The notes beneath the pieces were generated by a model, which worked only from the letters and a program-made list of their open reading frames with translations, was not told the DNA's origin and ran no database searches. Positions 22,917 through 31,528 of a DNA stretch of 37,041 bases are shown here, piece by piece (within the stretch, counting starts at the first letter, position 1; each line of letters opens with the position of its first letter). The translations under genes were made by a program, and so were the position numbers. The stretch covers positions 1 through 37,041 of the forward strand of contig SXOA01000175.1 in NCBI GenBank assembly GCA_005778405.1. The letters are read 5' to 3'. The DNA is from Planctomycetaceae bacterium (GTDB lineage: Bacteria > Planctomycetota > Planctomycetia > Pirellulales > Pirellulaceae).

Positions 22917-25900
22917 TCATAGTCCCGGCGAACGAGTCGTATTCGATCGCAGGCGGTCTCCTCCTTCACCGGCCTCAAAGCTGCGCGACGCCGGGTGAAA
23001 CGGCTTGCCCGGTCGGAACGTCGTCAACTCCAAGGCAGGGACCGCCACGGGCTCGTCGTTTTCGAATCGCAGTTGTAACCCCTTGGTGGAAAAATCCTTT
23101 CCGACCTCCCAGCCCAGGCATACATGCTGGCGATCGTCGAGCTGAGGTGTCGCGGTCAGATTTTCGAGCATCGATTTCCCCTTTTCCATGAACATGAATC
23201 CATAGGATTCGGAACGAGACATCCTGCCCACAAACTGGGCGGGGACCAGTTTGCCGTTCTCATCCGCCAGGCTGAACCGCTGCGGGTAGATGTGCAGGCT
23301 GCTGAATTTGAGCGGCTCGGAGTTGTCCGAGTCCTGCTTTTTCAGTTCCAAAAACCGACGATAATCGACGTCGTTGACTCTCAACCTGCTGAAGGGAAGC
23401 GATGTCGCGACAACCAAGAATTTCGCTTCCGGCGCACCGGGCTTAAGCGGTCCTTGCCCGCTTTCAGGCCAGGTGAATATCTGCTCGACGACGGCAAATC
23501 CCAGAACCTTCAGCCGCGATTCCGAAATCGTCTTCGCCTTGAGACTCTCAGGCGAGATTGCCTCCGCCCTAAAAGGTGGCGATTCGACCAGTGGGCTGGA
23601 CTCGTAGGTCATCAACTGCGATCTGCCCATGATGATATCGCCTGTCTTGGGATGAATTGCGAGCGAGGAAGGTCCTTTGCTGTTAAAGCTCTTGACGAGC
23701 GCCCCCTCGCGGAACCGACCGAGGTTCCAGATCCAGACGCGGGCTGCCGCGTCATTGCTGTCGTCGGATGCCGAAACCAACCACTTTCCATCGGCGGACA
23801 ATTCCAGACTTGTGACCCCCTCGCGGTGGCCATGCAAGGTCGATTCGAATTGTCCGGTCGCCGCGTTCCAGACGTGGATTGCCTTGTCCATTCCTCCGGT
23901 TACGAGGCGTTGGCCATCGGGCGTATAGCGGGCGACCGACACCGTATTCACATGTTTGCGAAGCCGATACTTGACCTTTCCAGTTGCAACGTCCCAGACG
24001 ATGGCAGTCTGATCCCGGCTGCCGCTTACGAGTTCCTTGCCGGAAGGATGAAATGCGACGCACATGACGTCCTCAGCGTGCCCCTCCAGTTCCTTCACCA
24101 GCTCACCGGAGGGAATTTGAAAGATGCGAACAAAATCGTCCCAACAGCCCGTGGCCGCCAGCGTGCCGTCCGGACTGACCGCTAACGACGACACCAGGGT
24201 TGGGTGTTCATGCTCTTTAAGTGCCTCGCCCGTCTTGAGGTTCCAGACAATCAAATCCTGCCCCCCAACGGAAACCGCGGCCGATTTGTCCGGGGTGAGT
24301 CCAACTCCCGTAACCACCCCTCCATGCCCTTTGACCGTATAGCTTTCGGCAATCGGGTCGATGGCGGTGGCGCTAAAGGTGTAACCAGTCTGCGACTTCA
24401 GTTTGTCTTTTCCCTTGTCGAAGGGCCTGCCGGTTCCGATCTCCAAGGGTTCCTTCTGCGATTTGCGCCGCAGGAAGTGCGATCCCAGAATCTGGATGCG
24501 CTTGCCGGTTTTCGAATCCCATACGGCGATGCTGCCTAAATAGTCACCCGATACGAGCAACTCGCCGTCCTTTGAGAACGCGATCGCGGAGGCAACGTGC
24601 TCATGATGCCCAGAATAGGGGACCGGCACATTCGGATTGGGCACGTTCCAGATTCTCACCGAACCATCGTCTCCGGCGCTGGCGAGCTTGCGGGCGTCTG
24701 CTCGCAGGAGAACTCGTCGCGTCGGTCCGATGTGGCCTCGATGGGTCACCAATGTGGAGCTCGTCCCGCGGTCGATGACGTGAATAGCGTCATCCGACGC
24801 GGCAACGGCTGCGATTCTGGCCTCGTTGTTGATGTCAAACGCGTGGACTTCCTCCAGCCCCAGGTCTCCCTGATCGATGGCGTGTGTCTTCATTTCGACA
24901 AAGCCGAATTCTCCTGTCGGGAAGGCAAACATGCCTGTCGCCAAATCAGGAGTAAAAACGACGTCACCACTGGGCTTTAACCGATCGCTGATAGCTCGGG
25001 TTTCCAAGTCCCAAACGATTGTCCCACGAATAACCCCGCACGAGGCGAGTTTCTTTCCCTCCGCATCGAACTGCAAACGACCGATCGGCGCGTCGTGTCC
25101 TTGCAGCGTGAAAAGTTCCGCGCCGCTGGTCGTGTCCCAGAACTTGATCACAGTATCACCCCCCGCCGTCGCGACCTTCGTTCCGTCTGGATGGAAGGTT
25201 ACGGCGTAGACGGGCAAAATATGCCCGCGGAGGACATGCCTCTCCTGGCCGGAATCGACTTCCCACAGGCGGACCGTGGCGTCGTCGGAGGCCGAAGCCA
25301 ACAATTTGCCATCCGGGCTGAACGCGACATCGAAGACGCCACCGGAATGGCCGATGAGCGTCTGCAGACAACGGCCGGTTTCCGCGTCCCACACCCGAAT
25401 GATCCGGTCCTCGCCGCCCGAAGCGAGCCGTTTCCCGTCCTTGGTCCAAGCCAAGGCGCGCAAGGGGCCATCGTGTCCAAGCAAGGTCTCTTCCGATGTG
25501 ACGCACAGCCGACGGAGCATGTGCCATTCGCGGCCTCGATAGTCCACTCCCCCTCGGCGAACCGGGAGCCAGGAATCCAGTAAATCAATGGCTCGCGCCA
25601 AAGGCCCCTCAATCACCGCACGACTGGCGAGCAATAGGTCGGCGGCATAGAGCTGTCGCAGCTCTTTTTCACGAGCATCGTTGGCCTCGTTACCGGCCAT
25701 GATTGCATCGTTGCGAGATTTCGTCGCTTTCCCCTCGGCTGTCTTGGCAGTGTCGCGCTCGGAACTGGCTACCTTCTCGGCTTGCGAGGCTCGGTAGGCC
25801 AGCCAGGTGCTAATGACGATGCCCACCATGAGCAGGGCCGCAAACGCGGCGGCTGACTGAATCAGCCCGCGGTTTTTTCGCGCGAATTTCCGAAGCTGAT

Positions 25901-27398
25901 AGCTGAAAGAAGGGGGGCAGGCTTCCACCGGCTCATCCGCCAGATAGCGCTGCACGTCCATGGCCAAGCCGTTCGCCGTCTCATACCGTCTGGCCCGATC
26001 CTTTTCGAGCGCCTTCATCACGATCCAGTCCAACTCCCCGCGCACCAGCTTCGTAAGCCGGGCCGGTTCCGTGGCCCGCTGGGCCGAAATCGAGGGGAGA
26101 GCACCTTTTGAGTCGGAGAGTCGCGTGCTCGGCTTGGGGGGCTCTTCCTCGCGAATGATGCGCAGCATTTCCGTGAAAGCCGCCTGCTTGAGGCGGGACC
26201 GCAAAAACGGTGTTGTGCCGGTCAAGAGCTCGTACAGCAGAACTCCCAAGCAGTAGATGTCGCTCCTTGTATCGATATCCTGGTTGTTCAATTCGGCCTG
26301 CTCGGGACTCATGTACTCCAAAGTCCCCACCACCGCGCCGAAATCCGTGAAAAGTGTCATTTCCGTCAGCCGCTGACCGGTCGCTTTGGCTACGCCAAAG
26401 TCGATGACCTTGACCACGGGCTTTCCGTCATAAGGGGCGACGAGCACGTTGGTGGGCTTGATATCGCGGTGGATGATCCCCTTTTGGTGGGCATGCTGAA
26501 TGGCCTGGCAAACCGGCAAGAACAGTTCCAATCGTTGCCGCGGCGTCAGGTGGTGCTCGTCGCAATACTTGATGATGGACTTTCCCTTGACGAGCTCCAT
26601 GGCGAAAAAGGGTCGCCCGGATTCCGTGGTACCTGCGTCGAAAACCTTGGCGATATTCGGATGGTCCATCAGTGCCAGCGCCTGACGCTCGGCTTCGAAA
26701 CGCGCGATGACTTCGCGGCTGTCCATGCCAGGCTTGATGATTTTAAGCGCCACCCGGCGCTGTACTGGCTTGGACTGTTCGGCCATCCAAACAGCACCCA
26801 TGCCCCCTTCGCCAATCTGTTGGAGCAGTTTGTAGGGTCCAATCTGTACGCTGGGGCGTTCTGCAAGGAGCCCCGCCGGATTGGCCCCACCCTTGGCGGC
26901 ATCGAATTGTAGCTGGCGCACCGCGGCGTCAATTTCGGCGAATTGTTCCTGGAGTTCCTTCTGCCAACTCGGAAAATCCCGGTAGTACTCGGAAGCATCC
27001 ACCTGTTGCCCTGACCGCCGTCGCGATTCGAATTCCGCAACGACCAAATCCAAAACGACAGGAGCGTTAGCTGGAAGGGAGTGCTTGGCCAGGTATTCGT
27101 TCAAGGGACGCGGCGGAACGAAGTTGATCGTGCCGGCATCAGCGGCGTGGATACCGCTGGTTTCCCTGGCGAGGCGGGCTTCGCTCTGATACTGCGAGGC
27201 GCACCACCGCCGCTCCATGTCAATTTGAATGAGGTGGCAAAGAACCTTCTGGTAGTCGCCGCGTTCCTTGGGCGGCAGAAAATTCATCAAGTCGGGTGCC
27301 GGCTCACCGAGATTGAAGTGTTGTTGCCAGGCCTTTTCAAAAGCGTCCTCGGCCGAATCCTGGGTGGGTCGTTCCGAGAGGGGTGAGTTGGTACTCAT
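22917..27398 (-). CDS. Transmembrane Ser/Thr protein kinase with WD40 propellers
   Basis: A 1493-aa kinase. An N-terminal helical region (about 1-180) contains [31 protein letters not shown], usual in planctomycete kinases. The kinase domain (about 187-490) has GEGGMG (196-201), K219, HRDIKPTN (310-317), D333-F-G and SPEQ (364-367), so it should be active. A membrane helix (about 512-533) and a coiled coil (about 537-590) follow, then about 13 WD40-like repeats such as [33 protein letters not shown], enough for two seven-bladed propellers, then a beta-rich C-terminal region. ATG 27398 is chosen; the frame to 27476 overlaps the sigma gene. The 49-nt gap after the sigma gene suggests one operon. 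Confidence 0.95.
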   Translation of the reverse strand: MSTNSPLSERPTQDSAEDAFEKAWQQHFNLGEPAPDLMNFLPPKERGDYQKVLCHLIQIDMERRWCASQYQSEARLARETSGIHAADAGTINFVPPRPLNEYLAKHSLPANAPVVLDLVVAEFESRRRSGQQVDASEYYRDFPSWQKELQEQFAEIDAAVRQLQFDAAKGGANPAGLLAERPSVQIGPYKLLQQIGEGGMGAVWMAEQSKPVQRRVALKIIKPGMDSREVIARFEAERQALALMDHPNIAKVFDAGTTESGRPFFAMELVKGKSIIKYCDEHHLTPRQRLELFLPVCQAIQHAHQKGIIHRDIKPTNVLVAPYDGKPVVKVIDFGVAKATGQRLTEMTLFTDFGAVVGTLEYMSPEQAELNNQDIDTRSDIYCLGVLLYELLTGTTPFLRSRLKQAAFTEMLRIIREEEPPKPSTRLSDSKGALPSISAQRATEPARLTKLVRGELDWIVMKALEKDRARRYETANGLAMDVQRYLADEPVEACPPSFSYQLRKFARKNRGLIQSAAAFAALLMVGIVISTWLAYRASQAEKVASSERDTAKTAEGKATKSRNDAIMAGNEANDAREKELRQLYAADLLLASRAVIEGPLARAIDLLDSWLPVRRGGVDYRGREWHMLRRLCVTSEETLLGHDGPLRALAWTKDGKRLASGGEDRIIRVWDAETGRCLQTLIGHSGGVFDVAFSPDGKLLASASDDATVRLWEVDSGQERHVLRGHILPVYAVTFHPDGTKVATAGGDTVIKFWDTTSGAELFTLQGHDAPIGRLQFDAEGKKLASCGVIRGTIVWDLETRAISDRLKPSGDVVFTPDLATGMFAFPTGEFGFVEMKTHAIDQGDLGLEEVHAFDINNEARIAAVAASDDAIHVIDRGTSSTLVTHRGHIGPTRRVLLRADARKLASAGDDGSVRIWNVPNPNVPVPYSGHHEHVASAIAFSKDGELLVSGDYLGSIAVWDSKTGKRIQILGSHFLRRKSQKEPLEIGTGRPFDKGKDKLKSQTGYTFSATAIDPIAESYTVKGHGGVVTGVGLTPDKSAAVSVGGQDLIVWNLKTGEALKEHEHPTLVSSLAVSPDGTLAATGCWDDFVRIFQIPSGELVKELEGHAEDVMCVAFHPSGKELVSGSRDQTAIVWDVATGKVKYRLRKHVNTVSVARYTPDGQRLVTGGMDKAIHVWNAATGQFESTLHGHREGVTSLELSADGKWLVSASDDSNDAAARVWIWNLGRFREGALVKSFNSKGPSSLAIHPKTGDIIMGRSQLMTYESSPLVESPPFRAEAISPESLKAKTISESRLKVLGFAVVEQIFTWPESGQGPLKPGAPEAKFLVVATSLPFSRLRVNDVDYRRFLELKKQDSDNSEPLKFSSLHIYPQRFSLADENGKLVPAQFVGRMSRSESYGFMFMEKGKSMLENLTATPQLDDRQHVCLGWEVGKDFSTKGLQLRFENDEPVAVPALELTTFRPGKPFHPASRSFEAGEGGDRLRSNTTRSPGL

Positions 27399-27447
27399 GG
27401 TATGGCGATGAAAGAGAACGGCCGGATTGGCGAGGAAAACTACGAAG

Positions 27448-28170
27448 TTACAAATCGTTCCAGCGCTCACGAACATGGTCGCGCAGCTCTTGTTCGATTT
27501 GTTTGACCCGCCTGCCGGTGACGCCTAGCTGCTTCTCGATTTCAGCACTCGAATGACCGGAAATGGAAAGCCAGATGAACTTTACGATGGATTCCTTCCC
27601 ACGGTAATGGGCCAGCAATTCAGTGATGGCTGACTGCAACTCCTCCTCTTCCTCCAGCCAAGGGGTATCTTCACAACGGGGTTGGAAGTGATCGGCGATC
27701 GCCGAATCCTGCAGGGAGACCAGACTGCCGGGACTACGCTTTTTGGCACTTTGATCGCGACTGCGCCGGCGGATTTTGTTGATGACCCGGTGGATCAAGT
27801 TCGCCCGCAGGCTGGCCGAGCCTCGCCACTCGAATTTCTGGCGACGAAGGTCGTCGATGAAACTGAGAATGACTGACTGTGTCATATCGCCGACTTCAAA
27901 CATGCTGCGCAAGCGCGCACCCATCTTGGTGGCGACCTGGGCAAACAGCATCGGTTCCATGCGGCGCACCAAGCCATCCAGCGCCTGCTGGTCGTGTTCC
28001 TCGACGGCCTTGCGAAACAGAAAGGTCGTTCCTTCTTTCGATTCGATGGATTGCTCAGGGCCCGCCGAATTTGCCGAGGAGGGGTCATGGCTCCCAGGTG
28101 CCGGCGAATCGCGACTGGGCACGTTTTGAACTCCGCGGAGGCGAAAGGGAAAGGACTCTTCGGTCGCCAT
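27448..28170 (-). CDS. ECF-like sigma-70 family factor
   Basis: A 240-aa sigma factor. Region 2 spans about residues 50-130 ([33 protein letters not shown], then [49 protein letters not shown]). Region 4 lies near 180-235 with a helix-turn-helix ([35 protein letters not shown]). No anti-sigma gene is present. Instead the next gene is a membrane Ser/Thr kinase, the arrangement known for planctomycete kinase-linked ECF groups, in which phosphorylation of the sigma factor is thought to replace an anti-sigma factor. The start is ATG 28170; TTG at 28206 would add 12 residues. The N-terminal 40 residues are Ser/Pro-rich and could hold phosphorylation sites. Confidence 0.92.
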   Translation of the reverse strand: MATEESFPFRLRGVQNVPSRDSPAPGSHDPSSANSAGPEQSIESKEGTTFLFRKAVEEHDQQALDGLVRRMEPMLFAQVATKMGARLRSMFEVGDMTQSVILSFIDDLRRQKFEWRGSASLRANLIHRVINKIRRRSRDQSAKKRSPGSLVSLQDSAIADHFQPRCEDTPWLEEEEELQSAITELLAHYRGKESIVKFIWLSISGHSSAEIEKQLGVTGRRVKQIEQELRDHVRERWNDL

Positions 28171-28490
28171 TCTAAGTTCCAGTTTCCGACAATGACACCG
28201 GGACAAGAGTTACAGCAGGAACTCTCGACGACCTAAGGTAAGTGCGCTTTTTCGTCACTCAGGAAATTGTGCGGATGGATTTTCAGGATTCTGCTTAGCC
28301 GTCGAGTGATTGCGGATTTTTTTCCCGCCCTAACTCTCATTCAGGCAATGACTTGTGGACAGCTGGCTTCGTATCGAAAGAGATTCCTTGCTTCGGCATT
28401 TCCAATGCGTCGACCAAGCGCACTCTCTCTAGGTCGGCCATGACGCACCCCGGCGTCATGGCGACTAACAGTCCAGCATGGTGACTCCCC
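28171..28490. other. 320-bp divergent promoter region
   Basis: This region lies between the divergent sigma-factor and HEAT-like genes. A perfect 9-bp stem, CCATGACGC-ACCCCG-GCGTCATGG (28438-28461), lies 29 nt upstream of the plus-strand start codon and is a plausible operator or leader hairpin. T-runs occur near 28251 and 28317. No clear -35/-10 pair was identified on either strand, and no gene was accepted here. Confidence 0.55.
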
Positions 28491-29873
28491 ATGTCAAAGT
28501 TCAATGCCGCTCCCCTGACCCTGCTCGCTTTGCTCCTGACCATGCTCGCTCTGACGGCCACGCCCTATCGGCCAGCTGCGGCAAAAGATGCGGAGCAAGT
28601 GGGCGGAGAATATGTCGCGTTGGCTCGCGAGATCGCCCAGGCGACGTCTGGGGACAGTGTGCAAGTGGTGGAGAACGCTTCCGCGACGCTGCAGGACTTT
28701 TCCGCAAAGCTGCGCGTCCATGAGGAAGCCGGCAAGGATCTGAAGATCAATCCTTCCAAGATGGTGCGCGCCAACAAGCGCCTCATTCCCAACGGCGACA
28801 TCATTGAGGTCGTCTTTGAATTGGGGGCCGCTGGCGAAAATCTGCGAGTTGCCAAGGCCTGGGGAGCCCTGGCGGTTCGGGAAGAAGGGGTAAAACTCGC
28901 AAACGCCAGGCGGGAAGTGAAGGCCAGGAATCAGGCGGAGTTGGCCCGAGTGTATCAGGAGGTACAGGCCAGGATTCTGGATCGCGAGTCGGCCTCCATG
29001 CAGCTTTGGGCGCTGGCCAGTGGGCGGGCTTATGTACGTGTCACCGAGACCTATTCCAGCGGAGCCGGTTCGAGTACTAGAGGGCGAGCGGCGACACCGT
29101 TGGAAGCGCAGCAATTTGCGGCGGGGCTTATCGCCAGGGCCAATGCGCCAATCCGTGTTGACCCCGCGCATTTCATCCGGGTCCGGGACATCCATACGAT
29201 CGACCAGCTTCGGGCCAACAAGCAATCCTTCGGCGCGGTAGCAGACTTGAAAGTGCGAGTTGATGGCGAGCTGACTCGCTTTGCGGAGGCCCATGCCAAG
29301 GCCTGCCAGACAGCCCTGGCCAGCAAGGATGAAGCCGAGCAATGCCGCGCCATGATGTCGCTGGGATGGTGGAATGGCCATACCGAGCGGGCCGCCGTGG
29401 AAGCAGCTCTCGAGCACAAGTCCGAGCAGCTAAAGGGCGCCGCGTTTGCCGCCCTGCATCGGCTCAGGCCGTCGCCGGATGCGCTCAAACGTTTGGCGAA
29501 GCGCGAGTCGGCGGAAATCCGCCGCGAAGCAGCCATCCTGGCCGGTGAGTGCTTGGGAGACACGAAATCAGCCTTGGAAGTGGCACGAGACCTCACGCTG
29601 GATTCCAAACCCGAAGTCCGACAGGCCGCGTATGCCTCGCTGAATTCCCTCTTGGCAATCAGCAATTCCACACCCTTGCGAGCCTTAAGTTTCTCCAAGT
29701 CGGCATTGGAGTCCCAGAAGCCCGAGATCACCGTCGAAGCGATCCAGTGGATTTCCTTGCTCGACGATCAGGGAGATCCTGCCTTTGGGAATCAACGTCG
29801 TCTACTGCTGTTACCGCTCGCCAGCCATCGCATCCTGGCCATTAGCGCGGCAGCGAGTCAGGCTCTCCGATAG
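28491..29873 (+). CDS. Secreted protein with C-terminal HEAT-like repeats
   Basis: A 460-aa protein with a signal peptide (about 1-31, LTLLALLLTMLALTATPYRPAAA). A mixed middle part has a possible coiled coil (about 125-165, VKLANARREVKARNQAELARVYQEVQARILDRES). The C-terminal region (about 305-460) is made of short helix pairs typical of HEAT/armadillo repeats: EHKSEQLKGAAFAALHRLRPSPDALKRLAKRES, AEIRREAAILAGECLGDTKSALEVARDLTLDSKPEVRQAAYASL. Such repeats bind proteins; no enzyme motif is seen. The specific family was not recognised. It is 46 bp upstream of the DUF2135-like gene on the same strand, so the two are probably co-transcribed, and it is divergent from the sigma-kinase operon. Confidence 0.8.
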   Translation: MSKFNAAPLTLLALLLTMLALTATPYRPAAAKDAEQVGGEYVALAREIAQATSGDSVQVVENASATLQDFSAKLRVHEEAGKDLKINPSKMVRANKRLIPNGDIIEVVFELGAAGENLRVAKAWGALAVREEGVKLANARREVKARNQAELARVYQEVQARILDRESASMQLWALASGRAYVRVTETYSSGAGSSTRGRAATPLEAQQFAAGLIARANAPIRVDPAHFIRVRDIHTIDQLRANKQSFGAVADLKVRVDGELTRFAEAHAKACQTALASKDEAEQCRAMMSLGWWNGHTERAAVEAALEHKSEQLKGAAFAALHRLRPSPDALKRLAKRESAEIRREAAILAGECLGDTKSALEVARDLTLDSKPEVRQAAYASLNSLLAISNSTPLRALSFSKSALESQKPEITVEAIQWISLLDDQGDPAFGNQRRLLLLPLASHRILAISAAASQALR

Positions 29874-29919
29874 CGCCGCATCTTGCATGTCGAGTGTCAC
29901 CTTTCGATGAAAACCACTG

Positions 29920-30891
29920 ATGCCAAAGATCCCCGCAACCGGCGTAAGCAAACTCCCGCGGCCGCTTCCTGTCGCCAAACGACTCCCATCTCCTTCGGTC
30001 ATTGCTAGATCTGCTGCACCTCCCGAAACAGTGTGGTGGCGCGATGCCTGGGAGGAATGGGCAAGTTTTCTCACGAGTGCCTTGGTCCACACGTTGGGAC
30101 TGGTACTTGCCGGCTGCGTCGTGCTCCATCCCGAACTGCAGGAACGGATCGCACTCGTCTCTACACCGATGACGGTCGAGGAATTGCCGCAACTTCAGGA
30201 GGTCGTCTTCGAGAGCATCCCGTTGGTGGTTCCGGAAATCGATCGAGTCGCCGCGGTCGAGACCGCTGAGACAATGGACGTGACTTTGGTCGAGCCGACG
30301 ACTCACGACTTGGGCGAGGCCACGATTGCCCTGGAAATTGACGACTTCGGCGACAACTTGGCACCCCTGAGCGACTTGCTCCAACAAACCGGAGCACGAG
30401 GCGGCGGAAGTGGCCTCCCCTCGGGCGCGGCACTGGCAACATTTACCAGACGTCTGGCCCGCGAAGGGGCCAAATCGGGAGACGTGCAAATCTCGCTGAT
30501 CTGGAACAATTTCAACGATTTGGACTTGCACGTCATTACTCCAACCGGGCAGTTGATTTTCTTTGGCAGCCCCTTCTCGCGCTGTCGAGGAGAGCTAGAT
30601 GTGGACATGAATGCCGGCGGCCGGACCTCGCGCGAGCCCGTCGAGAACATCTACTGGCCTCGTGACTATGCCCCCAAGGGAAAGTACGTCGTCTTGGTCC
30701 ATCACTTTGCCCGGCATGGAGATGCCGATCCGACTCCATTCGAGGTTCTCGTCAACGTCGATGGCGAGACCAAGACATTCAAGGGAGTCTTGAGCCACGG
30801 CCAGGCGCGAGTGACGATCCACGAGTTTGAGCGTAAAAACGCAAGTCGGCGAGAGACGGCCGGCGACGACTTTCCACTGGACCTCAAATAG
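29920..30891 (+). CDS. Membrane-anchored DUF2135 (YfaP)-like protein
   Basis: A 323-aa protein with a basic/proline-rich cytoplasmic N-terminus (1-48), one membrane helix (about 50-69, FLTSALVHTLGLVLAGCVVL) and an acidic Val/Glu-rich linker (about 85-137). A short motif E139-x-x-DFG-x-x-x-AP-x-x-DL...GA (139-163) precedes a Gly-rich hinge and a beta-rich domain (about 188-302) containing NDLDLHVITPTGQLIFFG, ELDVDMNAGG and PKGKYVVLVHHF. That domain resembles DUF2135/YfaP, found in secreted and vWA-linked proteins. The anchor and motif are shared with the protein at 34575. It probably acts on the outer face of the cytoplasmic membrane. Confidence 0.85.
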   Translation: MPKIPATGVSKLPRPLPVAKRLPSPSVIARSAAPPETVWWRDAWEEWASFLTSALVHTLGLVLAGCVVLHPELQERIALVSTPMTVEELPQLQEVVFESIPLVVPEIDRVAAVETAETMDVTLVEPTTHDLGEATIALEIDDFGDNLAPLSDLLQQTGARGGGSGLPSGAALATFTRRLAREGAKSGDVQISLIWNNFNDLDLHVITPTGQLIFFGSPFSRCRGELDVDMNAGGRTSREPVENIYWPRDYAPKGKYVVLVHHFARHGDADPTPFEVLVNVDGETKTFKGVLSHGQARVTIHEFERKNASRRETAGDDFPLDLK

Positions 30892-30991
30892 GGAACCGCC
30901 GTTTTTTGCCGGCAGCGAAATGGTGTGCTGCGAATAAGAGCTTGGGGAGCATAAACGTCGCTAGATCATTGACCGACGAGGGGGGCGAATG

Positions 30992-31357
30992 TTAGTCGTT
31001 CACCGGTAGATAAGACCGGTCGGGGCTGGTCGGGCGAGTCCGCTTCACCGATTTGAGAGGGCGGGGACCAGCGTCTGTGTTTAAATCCGCTTTGGGCTTT
31101 GATTCGGGTGCCGTTTCCGGGGGAGACAATTCGTTGGGTGCCGCGGTTTCTGCCTCCGTCTTCGGCTGCTTGTCCGCGATAACCCTTGAACCCGCTGGGG
31201 CGAAGACACTGCCAACGCGGCCGTTGCAAAGATCGTCCCGCTGCCACGCTCCGCCGGTATGGCTGTAAGCATAGTCATAGGGGCTGCAACACATCGCGCA
31301 TCCCATGCTCAATGAAGCCGAAACGATGAGCAAGCTGAGAGAAAACAAGCGGCGCAT
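30992..31357 (-). CDS. Small lipoprotein of unknown function
   Basis: A 121-aa predicted lipoprotein. The signal RRLFSLSLLIVSASLSMGC ends in a lipobox (LSMGC, C20), followed by Cys-rich AMCCSPYDYAYSHTGGAWQRDDLCNGRVGSVFAPAG and a disordered Lys/Pro/Glu tail. ATG 31357 is chosen because GGAAGGA lies 6 nt upstream; the longer frame to 31432 would bury the signal. Sequences of the type CSPYDY...GRVGSVF are, as I recall, common in planctomycetes, but no function is known. It is convergent with the DUF2135-like gene, and the DNA between them (100 bp) shows nothing clear. Confidence 0.75.
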   Translation of the reverse strand: MRRLFSLSLLIVSASLSMGCAMCCSPYDYAYSHTGGAWQRDDLCNGRVGSVFAPAGSRVIADKQPKTEAETAAPNELSPPETAPESKPKADLNTDAGPRPLKSVKRTRPTSPDRSYLPVND

Positions 31358-31462
31358 AAGAGTCCTTCCTTGGAGGCGCAGTGGTTCCTGCCGGATGATC
31401 ATCGGCATATGCCAACTGGGAGGTTTAGGCAAAGTTTGCGGAAGAAACGGGATTTGATGACA

Positions 31463-31522
31463 AAAGTAGCCGGCACGCTCCGCGTGCCGGCATGTCCGCT
31501 CACGGCGTAAGCGGACTACTTT
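31463..31522. repeat. Compound three-stem palindromic element
   Basis: Outer arms AAAGTAG (31463-31469) and CTACTTT (31516-31522) enclose two perfect hairpins: GCCGGCACGC-TCC-GCGTGCCGGC (31469-31491) and GTCCGCT-N9-AGCGGAC (31494-31516). The set would fold as a three-way junction or cruciform. It lies 6 bp beyond the stop of the SPFH gene and may act as its terminator or protect its mRNA end. Each half resembles a separate dispersed element, so it may be a composite. Confidence 0.8.
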
Positions 31523-31528
31523 GGCTGA

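Noticed and set aside
27399..27476. A 26-residue N-terminal extension of the WD40 kinase
   Set aside because: It overlaps the sigma-factor gene in another frame, and ATG 27398 gives the usual planctomycete kinase start.
28337..28561. A 74-codon minus-strand frame across the start of the HEAT-like gene
   Set aside because: It overlaps the signal peptide region of a better-supported gene and shows no features of its own.
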